Source: Thermoproteota archaeon
Lineage (GTDB): Archaea > Korarchaeota > Korarchaeia > B14-G2
Assembly: GCA_003661385.1 (NCBI GenBank)
Contig: QMWA01000088.1
Span: 1-7,240, forward strand
Direction: 5' to 3'
DNA length: 7,240 bases
A program made the translations under genes and the position numbers. This document shows positions 1-4,394 of the stretch, piece after piece; within the stretch, counting starts at the first letter, position 1, and every line of letters starts with the position of its first letter. The notes beneath the pieces are model-generated. The model saw only the letters and a list, made by a program, of their open reading frames with translations. It was not told the origin of the DNA and did not search any database.

Positions 1-1
1 C

Positions 2-85
2 AGCGCTGCTGTGCAGGCTAGCCTGACCAGAGACGTGCTGGAAAGGGCTCTTCCACGGTTCAAGAGGGCGACAGCCCTCATGTAG
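2..85 (+). CDS. C-terminal end of an unidentified protein (partial)
   Basis: The frame starting at base 2 is open from the window edge to a TAG at 83-85 and encodes 27 residues ending in RDVLERALPRFKRATALM. Codon choice (GCT, AGG, CTG, AAG) matches the confirmed genes. The other two + frames close almost at once (TAG in frame 1, TGA in frame 3), so this is the natural tail of a gene that begins left of the window. The piece is helical and basic, faintly like the last helix of an AAA-type ATPase lid, but it is too short to assign a family. It converges with the AbrB-type gene, with 12 bp between the two stops and no visible T-run terminator. Confidence 0.5.
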   Translation, partial: SAAVQASLTRDVLERALPRFKRATALM

Positions 86-97
86 GCAGGTGGAAGC

Positions 98-337
98 TCA
101 CTGCTCGCGTCCAAGGCCCCTCCTCCTCACGAAGAACAGGTCGTCCTCCTTGATCTCCTCCATGAGCTTATCCATCATGCTCAGCTTTATCAAGGTTACT
201 CCAGCCCCATCTCTCCTACCCAAGACTAGCAGCAGGTCCCCCCTCTTTATCCCAAGGTCTTCTCTAGCCTCCTTTGGTATCACAACCTGCCCCTTATCGC
301 TCACCACTGTAACCCCGTACACTATCCTCTTCCTCAC
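98..337 (-). CDS. AbrB/SpoVT-family (swapped-hairpin) DNA-binding protein
   Basis: Small transcription-regulator or antitoxin-type protein. The first ~45 residues form a canonical AbrB/SpoVT domain: GVTVVSDKGQVVIPKEARE, then DLGIKRGDLLLVLG. These proteins dimerise into a swapped-hairpin barrel that binds DNA. The tail (DKLMEEIKEDDLFFVRRRG) is charged and helical, as in archaeal members. Start choice: GTG at 337-335 gives MRKRIVYGVTVV, the usual short lead-in, with AAGGGG 5 nt upstream. A GTG at 367 would add ten residues (MLHVPEQGAC) without family support. Such proteins often pair with a PIN-type toxin, but nothing suitable follows here: only 12 bp separate its stop from a convergent gene. 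It is therefore an orphan antitoxin or a stand-alone regulator. Domain call is strong; role and exact start are uncertain. Confidence 0.85.
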   Translation of the reverse strand: MRKRIVYGVTVVSDKGQVVIPKEAREDLGIKRGDLLLVLGRRDGAGVTLIKLSMMDKLMEEIKEDDLFFVRRRGLGREQ

Positions 338-376
338 GCAGGCCCCTTGCTCAGGCACGTGCAGCACCCAGAAAAA

Positions 377-543
377 CTAGGGTGGTGCCCTGGGCTTAAA
401 GGCCTTTGCAGGGCGCCTCTCAGCTGGCATGTCAGCTGGACAATGTGGCCAAAGCACTCCCCCCTCTCTGAGTCCAGTGGCTTGTAGTACATGCAGTCCT
501 TGCAGGTTGGGCTTCCTCCCCTGGACAACTCCATCTCCTCCAT
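377..543 (-). pseudogene. Frameshifted small cysteine protein resembling the small Fe-S subunits of glycyl-radical enzymes
   Basis: ATG at 543 (an in-frame TAA nine bases upstream fixes the limit) opens a frame with CKDC (C14, C17), then YYKPLDSERGECFGHIV (C30, V35). After V35 the frame turns to noise. One extra C in the CC at 439-438 would continue it as PADMPAERRPAKAFKPRAPP and stop at 379-377, giving 55 residues. From memory, CxxC-x12-C followed by FGHxVPxDM...PAKAF and a proline/arginine tail matches the small-subunit pattern of benzylsuccinate synthase-like and hydroxyphenylacetate decarboxylase-like enzymes, which carry a 4Fe-4S cluster. Two lesions are seen: the frameshift, and Arg (CGC at 415-413) where the family usually has Cys. 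If unshifted, the frame would run to 334 with an unrelated-looking tail and overlap the AbrB GTG by GTGA. No glycyl-radical enzyme is in the window. Family assignment is recollection, not a search. Confidence 0.55.
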
Positions 544-570
544 TGTATCTTACTTTTCTTACTTGTCCAT

Positions 571-580
571 GTACTTAATG
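571..580 (-). promoter_or_regulatory. Weak TATA-like element for the small cysteine protein gene
   Basis: On the - strand this reads CATTAAGTAC, about 30-35 bp upstream of the ATG at 543. That is the right distance for an archaeal box A giving a nearly leaderless transcript. It is a weaker match than the other elements here, and there is no clear Shine-Dalgarno between it and the ATG. Confidence 0.3.
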
Positions 581-606
581 TTGCGCGGAAGGAAGCAGGC
601 CACAAG

Positions 607-614
607 CTTAAATA
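607..614 (+). promoter_or_regulatory. TATA box for the MscS-type gene
   Basis: CTTAAATA is centred about 33 bp upstream of the ATG at 644. Transcription would begin near 635, leaving a leader of about ten bases containing GGGGG (633-637), which can act as a weak ribosome binding site. This placement argues against the much longer frame that opens further upstream. Confidence 0.5.
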
Positions 615-643
615 CGAGAGCACAGCAGCTCAGGGGGCTAGGC

Positions 644-1237
644 ATGGGGCTCACTAAGGCTTCAGCCAAGCTAGCCTTCTACATAGCAGCCTACATCACG
701 TGCTCAGCCATAGTACACTTCATCTTCGCAGAGCTCTCCCTAGCCTGGGAGCAGGCTTCAAGCTACAAGCCCTACGCTGACCTAGGGCTAGCAGTAGCAT
801 TCGGCTACCTGATAGTCAACAGCATATCAGAGGTAGCCTACTGGAGCCTGAGAGTGAGGTATGAGCACCCTACAGCTGTAGCAGTGAGGAACGTAGTCAG
901 GCTGCTAGGCTTAGGAGCTCTAGCAGCAACCATAGCTGGAAGCAAGTCCACACCTGCAGCAGGTGTGGCACTAGGAGGGTTCATGGGCATGGTAATAGGG
1001 TTCGCAACCCAGCAGGTCTTAGGCCAGGCTGTGGCAGGCCTATTCCTCCTAGTAGCCAGGCCGTTCATGATAGGAGAGAAGATAGACGCTGGAGGGGAAA
1101 AGGGGACTGTGGAGGACATAACCATAATGTTCACGGTGCTGAGGAGAGATGACGGGAACATAGTAATGCTGCCAAACAACAAGCTGGTAGGAGCAAAGAT
1201 AGTCAAGATAAGGCCAGCTGAAGCTGGCAGCAAGTGA
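644..1237 (+). CDS. MscS-family mechanosensitive channel, C-terminally truncated
   Basis: Membrane channel protein of the small-conductance mechanosensitive type, which opens on membrane tension to release solutes during osmotic downshock. From ATG 644 it has 197 residues. Hydrophobic segments lie at about 9-30, 46-70 and 80-98. The Gly/Ala-rich pore helix follows at about 105-140 (AAGVALGGFMGMVIGFATQQ, then VLGQAVAGLFLL). Next is the start of the beta domain: RPFMIGEKID, GTVEDITIMFTVLR, DDGNIVMLPNNKLVG, the family hallmark. It stops at KIRPAEAGSK. Bacterial MscS is about 286 residues, so most of the C-terminal alpha/beta domain is missing. Matching debris lies downstream in another frame. 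Start choice rests on the TATA box at 607 and GGGGG before the ATG; the frame is open upstream to 491, but that part is unlike the family. Family is sure; functionality is doubtful. Confidence 0.85.
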   Translation: MGLTKASAKLAFYIAAYITCSAIVHFIFAELSLAWEQASSYKPYADLGLAVAFGYLIVNSISEVAYWSLRVRYEHPTAVAVRNVVRLLGLGALAATIAGSKSTPAAGVALGGFMGMVIGFATQQVLGQAVAGLFLLVARPFMIGEKIDAGGEKGTVEDITIMFTVLRRDDGNIVMLPNNKLVGAKIVKIRPAEAGSK

Positions 1238-1391
1238 AGGCCCGTTGCCGATCAGCGTCTACCTCAGCAGCGCCGCCGTGGATGAGAGCGTGGTTGCTGG
1301 GAGTGTAGTGCTTGAGGCACCTGCTCCAGGCGTAGCTAAAAGTCTAGCGGCGCACGGCTTTGGCTCCAGGCGCCATGCTCCCATCGGCCTG
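1233..1391 (+). pseudogene. Remnant of the MscS C-terminal domain in a shifted frame
   Basis: The frame containing GGC at 1239 reads GPLPISVYLSSAAVDESVV, then VVLEAPAPGVAKSLAAHGFGS. This has the layout of the MscS region after the NNKL motif: a beta strand with a V.Y..D pattern, then VL..P.P.V, then a G-containing strand. It lies one frame away from the MscS gene whose TGA is at 1235-1237. It has no start codon of its own beyond a TTG at 1245. One base fewer around 1215-1238 would fuse the two. About ten residues of the helix between the strands also seem to be missing, and the frame then runs into the convergent aminotransferase gene. The alternative is plain intergenic DNA or a structured RNA, because nested inverted repeats occur here too. 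Confidence 0.4.
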
Positions 1392-2738
1392 CTAGGGCTG
1401 TCTGGCAGCCTTCTTAAGGTGCCTTGCTGCGTCTTCTGTCGCCTGCAGGAGCTTTTCCAGGTCTTCTCCCGTGTGTGCTGCTGAGAACGCTCCAGCGTGT
1501 CCTGGTAGGAAGAAGACTCCCCTGTTTATCAGCATCAGGTGGTAGAGCTTCTGGAGGCTTTTATCTGCCTTCTCATGGCAGTCTCTCGCGCTCCTTATCT
1601 CATAGTCTCCTTTGGGGAAGTGGGTTAGCATCATCGATGCTGCTCCAGTTGTCCTCGCCTTGACACCATGTGCCTCTAGTATGCTGTCCACTTTGGCTCT
1701 AGCCTCCTCCCCCAGGCTGTTTATCCACCTGTAGATGCCTGGGTCTGATGTGAGCTTCCTGAGGACTGCTAGGCCAGCTGCCATTGTCAGGTGGTTTGCG
1801 CTGAATGTCCCACCACCTATCCACGTCTTCTCCCACTTCTCCTTGCCCAGCGGGTTCGCTAGCTCCATGACCTCCCTCAGCCCGCACACCGCCCCGATGG
1901 GAGCTCCTCCCCCCAGTATCTTCCCCAGGACTGCTAGGTCAGGCTTCAACCCATAGTACTCCTGTCCTCCACCTGGAGCTAGCCTGAACCCTGTTATAAC
2001 CTCATCGAACACCAGGAGGGAGCCCCACTTCTCAGACTCCTCCTTTAGGAGCTTGAGGAACTCCCTGTCTGCTGGTATGGCTCCTCCAGCTGCCAGCAGA
2101 GGCTCGACTATGATGGCTGCAACCCTGTCCTTGAGCTCCTCAAGCTTCCTCTCAGCTTCCTCCAGGTTGTTGAACGGTATTGTGGTGAGCTTCTGCTCCA
2201 GCAGCCCCATGGACTCAGGCTGCTCAAACGGGTAGCTCACTGCCTTCATCAAGGTGTCGCTTCCACCATGCCACCCTCCCTCCATCTTGACCACTAGCTC
2301 TCTGCGCGTGTAGGCTCTAGCTAGCCTTATGGCGTACATCGCGGCTTCTGTCCCAGTGTTCGTGAACCTGACCTCCTCAGCACATGGGACTGCCCTGCAG
2401 ACCAGCTCAGCTAGCTCAACCTGGAGCTCGCTTACAGTGCCGAGGTGGAGGCTTCCCTCAGCAGCCTCCCTGACGGCTTCAACAGCTTCTCTAGGGGCGT
2501 GGCCTAGTATGGCTGAGAAGTGGGCCATCCACATGTCAACATACTCGTTTCCATCAGCATCCCATATCCTCGAGCCCAGCCCTCTCGTGGAGTAGAAGGG
2601 GTATGGCTCAAAGAACCTTATGTTGTGGCATACTCCACCTGGCATCACCTTAACTGCCCGCCTGTAGAGCTCGAGGGACCGCTTAGTCCTGGCCTTATAG
2701 GCCTCAACCTCCCTTGAGTAGACCTCCTCGAAGCCCAA
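1392..2738 (-). CDS. Class III PLP-dependent aminotransferase, glutamate-1-semialdehyde aminomutase-like
   Basis: Cytosolic fold-type I aminotransferase of 448 residues, full length for the family. Motifs in order: MPGGVCHNIR (32-41); WDADGNEYVDMW (59-70); TNTGTEAAMYAIRLAR (126-141, phosphate-binding turn); WHGGSD (156-161, stacks on PLP); VEPLLAAGG (211-219); VFDEVITGFR with D245 holding the pyridine nitrogen; LGKILGGGAPIGA with Schiff-base K273; GTFSANHLTMAAGLA (310-324). The order and spacing follow HemL, the tetrapyrrole enzyme that converts glutamate-1-semialdehyde to 5-aminolevulinate. No haem genes adjoin it, and WHGGSD and the long C-terminus depart from what I recall of true HemL, so a paralogue acting on another amino acid is equally possible. 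The start is TTG at 2738-2736 behind GGTGGCAGG, under the divergent TATA element at 2767. It ends facing the MscS remnant. Family is certain; substrate is open. Confidence 0.92.
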   Translation of the reverse strand: MGFEEVYSREVEAYKARTKRSLELYRRAVKVMPGGVCHNIRFFEPYPFYSTRGLGSRIWDADGNEYVDMWMAHFSAILGHAPREAVEAVREAAEGSLHLGTVSELQVELAELVCRAVPCAEEVRFTNTGTEAAMYAIRLARAYTRRELVVKMEGGWHGGSDTLMKAVSYPFEQPESMGLLEQKLTTIPFNNLEEAERKLEELKDRVAAIIVEPLLAAGGAIPADREFLKLLKEESEKWGSLLVFDEVITGFRLAPGGGQEYYGLKPDLAVLGKILGGGAPIGAVCGLREVMELANPLGKEKWEKTWIGGGTFSANHLTMAAGLAVLRKLTSDPGIYRWINSLGEEARAKVDSILEAHGVKARTTGAASMMLTHFPKGDYEIRSARDCHEKADKSLQKLYHLMLINRGVFFLPGHAGAFSAAHTGEDLEKLLQATEDAARHLKKAARQP

Positions 2739-2766
2739 CCTGCCACCACATGCCCTATACCCTAGG

Positions 2767-2776
2767 GCTTAAAAGC
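2767..2776. promoter_or_regulatory. Shared bidirectional TATA element
   Basis: GCTTAAAAGC is nearly self-complementary: CTTAAAAG on the + strand, CTTTTAAG on the - strand. Its centre (2771.5) is the same distance, 33.5 bp, from the first base of the - strand TTG start at 2738 and the + strand TTG start at 2805. Only about 66 bp separate the two genes and no other A/T-rich box is present, so one box A probably serves both directions. Both starts are preceded by a GGTGG ribosome-binding sequence. Confidence 0.5.
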
Positions 2777-2804
2777 AGCCAGGGCTGTAGCTGCTGGTGG
2801 CTGC

Positions 2805-3365
2805 TTGAAGCTCAAGCTGCTAGTGGCTCGAGCTGAGTCCACGCTGGAGGAGGCGCTGGCAGCCAGGAGAGCTGTTGAAGCAGGGTTCAGGGGGGTTGTT
2901 GAGGCAGCTAGCGAGGTCCCTGAGGTCAGCGCCCCAGGGTGGGCTTACTCCAGAGGCAGGAGGCAGTACCTGGCGTCAGCCTTCGTGAAGCTAGCTGAGG
3001 AAGCTAGGAGAGCTCGCAGAGCAGACATAGCTCTCATCGTGACCTCACTAGACCTCTATGCACCTGGCCTAAACTTCGTCTTCGGAGAAGCTATGCTAGG
3101 AGCTGGCGTAGTCTCGACAGCTAGGCTCAAGCAGAGCTTCTGGGGGCTCCCAGAGGACAGCAAGCTGTTCAAGAGGAGGCTCACAATAGTTGCTCGCCAC
3201 GAGGTAGGGCATGCACTAGGGCTCCCACACTGCATGAACTGGAGCTGCTTCATGCACTTCCACAACTCCGTGTATGAGCTGGACATAGGTGGAACAGAGC
3301 TGTGCGAGAGCTGCTGGAGAAGGCTGCAGGCAGCATACGGCTTAAGTAGAGGAGGGCTTAGGTAG
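2805..3365 (+). CDS. amzA: Archaemetzincin (archaelysin-family zinc metallopeptidase)
   Basis: Soluble metzincin-type zinc protease, 186 residues, the usual size for archaeal AmzA. The catalytic motif HEVGHALGLPHC spans 132-143: H132, H136 and H142 bind the catalytic zinc and E133 is the general base. It continues as the archaemetzincin second zinc site: C143, four residues, C148, then M150 (the Met-turn), HFHNSVYELD (151-160), and C167-E-S-C170. I count 16 residues between M150 and C167; the signature I remember has 17. The N-terminal part (LKLLVARA, then IALIVTSLDLYAPGLNFVFGEA at 76-97) is the usual alpha/beta scaffold. The start is TTG 2805 behind GGTGG, under the shared promoter at 2767. 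It heads a + strand cluster with the degenerate MNT and HEPN genes. The physiological substrate of this family is not known to me. Confidence 0.95.
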   Translation: MKLKLLVARAESTLEEALAARRAVEAGFRGVVEAASEVPEVSAPGWAYSRGRRQYLASAFVKLAEEARRARRADIALIVTSLDLYAPGLNFVFGEAMLGAGVVSTARLKQSFWGLPEDSKLFKRRLTIVARHEVGHALGLPHCMNWSCFMHFHNSVYELDIGGTELCESCWRRLQAAYGLSRGGLR

Positions 3366-3398
3366 GAGGTAGGGGAGGCTCCTGGGTGTCTGCTACCT
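3365..3398 (+). promoter_or_regulatory. Displaced Shine-Dalgarno and hairpin before the MNT-like gene
   Basis: GGAGGT (3365-3370), an excellent archaeal ribosome-binding sequence, begins on the last base of the archaemetzincin stop codon, yet the next in-frame start (GTG 3400) is 29 bases downstream. AGGTAG (3367-3372) is perfectly complementary to CTACCT (3393-3398), which ends one base before the GTG. Folding would put part of the Shine-Dalgarno into a stem with the sequence bordering the start. This could tune translation of the second gene, or the hairpin could be accidental. Confidence 0.3.
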
Positions 3399-3399
3399 G

Positions 3400-3684
3400 G
3401 TGGAGCTGACTGCAGAGGAAAGCTGGCTCAGCCTAGTCAAGGCATTTGAAGCTGAGCTCAAGCAGAGGCTCCGAAGCAGGCTCAAGGGGATAATAGCTCG
3501 CTCAAGCAGCGACGACCTTGTTTATGAGAGCAATGTGCTGGTTGTTGTTGATAGAGCTGACCTTGAGGCTATTAGAGCTGTTGTTGAAGCTGCTTCTGCA
3601 GCTCAGGAGAGGACTGGGCTGGAGGGCTTGAGCCCGATGACGGTGCCACAAGAAGACAGGCACGTGATAAAGGTGTTCACGTGA
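3400..3684 (+). CDS. Degenerate MNT-type nucleotidyltransferase-like protein preceding a HEPN gene
   Basis: 94-residue protein from GTG 3400. It is laid out like a minimal (MNT) nucleotidyltransferase: an N-terminal helix (SLVKAFEAELKQRLRSRLKG, 11-30), a beta strand (IIARSSSDDLV), the segment YESNVLVVVDRADLEAI (42-58), a helix, and a last strand (DRHVIKVFT). In active members the strand-turn reads GS.xRG and the next strand S-D-[IV]-D-hydrophobic. Here these are ARSSSDD and ESNVLVVV, so the glycine-serine turn and both metal-binding aspartates are gone. It overlaps the HEPN gene by GTGA, the standard MNT/HEPN arrangement, and this pairing is the main support for the call. Catalysis is not expected; a binding-only antitoxin role is an inference. 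No other in-frame ATG, GTG or TTG lies between the upstream TAG (3370) and 3400. It could also be an unrelated small protein. Confidence 0.6.
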   Translation: MELTAEESWLSLVKAFEAELKQRLRSRLKGIIARSSSDDLVYESNVLVVVDRADLEAIRAVVEAASAAQERTGLEGLSPMTVPQEDRHVIKVFT

Positions 3685-4019
3685 GCTTTGAGAAGGCTAG
3701 GCTGCTGCTAAGGGAGGCTGAAGCTGACCTTGAGGCTGGGTGCTATAACAAGTGTGTGAGCTCAGCTTACTTTGCTGCCAGGATGGTGGCTGAAACCTGG
3801 CTTAAGGTGAGGGGTGTGAAGGATCTACCTAGGAGAGACGACAAGCTGGCTAACCTCCTCAGGAACATGAAGCTGAGGGCTATAGCAGATGGCCTTATGG
3901 CCCTCTACAAGCTTAGGAAGCTAGCTGACTACAGTGGGGTGGCTGCTAGCCTTGAGCATGCTAGAGAGGCGTTGAGGCTCTGTAGGCTTGTCTTCGAGGA
4001 GCTCGCTTACACTACATGA
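3681..4019 (+). CDS. HEPN-domain protein
   Basis: 112 residues, all-helical. The N-terminal signature is typical of archaeal HEPN proteins: ARLLLREAEADLEAGCYNKC, then VSSAYFAARMVAETWLKVRG (first two helices). It is followed by a long helix (DDKLANLLRNMKL) and LYKLRKLADYSG (76-86), then a last helix (SLEHAREALRLCRLVFEEL). HEPN proteins work as RNA-cleaving toxins or RNA-binding partners, often with an MNT protein in the adjoining gene. The RNase motif R-x4-6-H is not present: the only histidine is H93, with no arginine at the right distance before it. R79/D83/Y84 sits at the place where the non-toxin HEPN group carries its R..ADY. The start is GTG 3681, overlapping the previous stop, so translation is probably coupled. 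The stop at 4017-4019 runs 8 bp into the convergent tRNA-binding gene. Confidence 0.82.
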   Translation: MSFEKARLLLREAEADLEAGCYNKCVSSAYFAARMVAETWLKVRGVKDLPRRDDKLANLLRNMKLRAIADGLMALYKLRKLADYSGVAASLEHAREALRLCRLVFEELAYTT

Positions 4020-4335
4020 CCTTCGTCCCAGGTGGCACTGGCCTGTCTGTTGTCAGCAGGACTGGCTTGTCGTCGTGTACTGCAGCTAAGAGCATCCCCT
4101 GTGAGAGCACTCCTCTTATCTTCTTGGGCTCTAGGTTCGCTAGCACTATGATTGTTTTCCCAACGATGTCTTCAGGCTTGTACTCCTCTGCTATCCCTGC
4201 TACCAGCTGCCTCACCCCAAGCTCCCCAAGGTCTACTTCAAGCCTGACCAGCTTAGATGTCCCAGGGACTCTTTCAGCTGACTTCACTACACCAGCCCTG
4301 ATGTCCAGCTTGCTGAACTCTGAGATGGAGATCAT
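4012..4335 (-). CDS. Methionyl-tRNA synthetase beta subunit-like tRNA-binding protein (EMAP II-type OB fold)
   Basis: 107-residue stand-alone tRNA-binding domain, matching the length of archaeal MetRS beta/C-terminal domains. Hallmarks: FSKLDIRAGVVKSAERVPGT (7-26), KLVRLEVDLGELGVRQLVAG (28-47), EEYKPEDIVGKTIIVLANLE (50-69), PKKIRGVLSQGMLLAA (70-85). This OB fold binds the outside of tRNA nonspecifically and, fused to or associated with MetRS, raises its affinity for tRNA; in other organisms similar domains are called CsaA, Trbp111 or Arc1p-like. In many archaea it is a separate gene, as here; the catalytic MetRS is not in the window. ATG 4335 lies about 26 bp from the TATA-like GCTTTAAG at 4357, so the mRNA is probably leaderless. 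It is convergent with HEPN (8-bp overlap) and divergent from the small helical protein. Chaperone-like CsaA is an alternative name for the same fold. Confidence 0.93.
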   Translation of the reverse strand: MISISEFSKLDIRAGVVKSAERVPGTSKLVRLEVDLGELGVRQLVAGIAEEYKPEDIVGKTIIVLANLEPKKIRGVLSQGMLLAAVHDDKPVLLTTDRPVPPGTKVM

Positions 4336-4356
4336 GCTATCACACCCAGCCCTTCA

Positions 4357-4364
4357 GCTTTAAG
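4357..4364. promoter_or_regulatory. Shared TATA-like element between divergent genes
   Basis: GCTTTAAG (- strand CTTAAAGC) is the only box A-like sequence between the - strand tRNA-binding gene and the + strand small protein. Its centre is about 26 bp from the - strand ATG (leaderless) and about 34 bp from the + strand TTG at 4395. The second distance matches the spacing at three other starts in this window, supporting TTG 4395 over GTG 4383. Confidence 0.45.
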
Positions 4365-4394
4365 TAGATAAGTGTTGTCTCAGTGGGGTGCTGC

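Noticed and set aside
395-403. TATA-like CTTTAAG on the - strand before the AbrB gene
   Set aside because: It lies inside the restored reading frame of the small cysteine protein (Ala-Phe-Lys codons), so a chance match is as likely as a promoter; not listed as a feature.
334-543. Unshifted 69-residue frame of the small cysteine protein, ending in a GTGA overlap with the AbrB gene
   Set aside because: After V35 the sequence (QLTCQLRGALQRPL and on) has no family likeness, whereas the shifted frame gives a family-like tail and a stop before the AbrB gene. The GTGA overlap looks accidental.
491-643. 51-residue N-terminal extension of the MscS gene
   Set aside because: It would begin inside the divergent gene and run through the TATA box at 607; its residues do not resemble the family, and ATG 644 has a ribosome-binding sequence.
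1238-1391. tRNA, SRP RNA, RNase P RNA or C/D-box RNA in the gap
   Set aside because: No T-arm consensus, no GGAAGG..AGCAGCC-type SRP core, no RNase P consensus stretches, and no proper RUGAUGA box on either strand.
1245-1484. Independent small + strand gene starting at TTG 1245
   Set aside because: No ribosome-binding sequence or promoter, it runs 92 bp into the well-supported convergent aminotransferase gene, and its first part is better explained as MscS debris.
2803-4019. Active MNT/HEPN toxin-antitoxin pair
   Set aside because: Neither the nucleotidyltransferase motif nor the HEPN RNase motif is present, so a working classical pair cannot be claimed.
4383-4394. GTG 4383 as the start of the small helical protein
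   Set aside because: It is only about 22 bp from the TATA centre, has nothing like a Shine-Dalgarno, and adds MGCC without helix continuity; TTG 4395 has GGGGTG and standard spacing.
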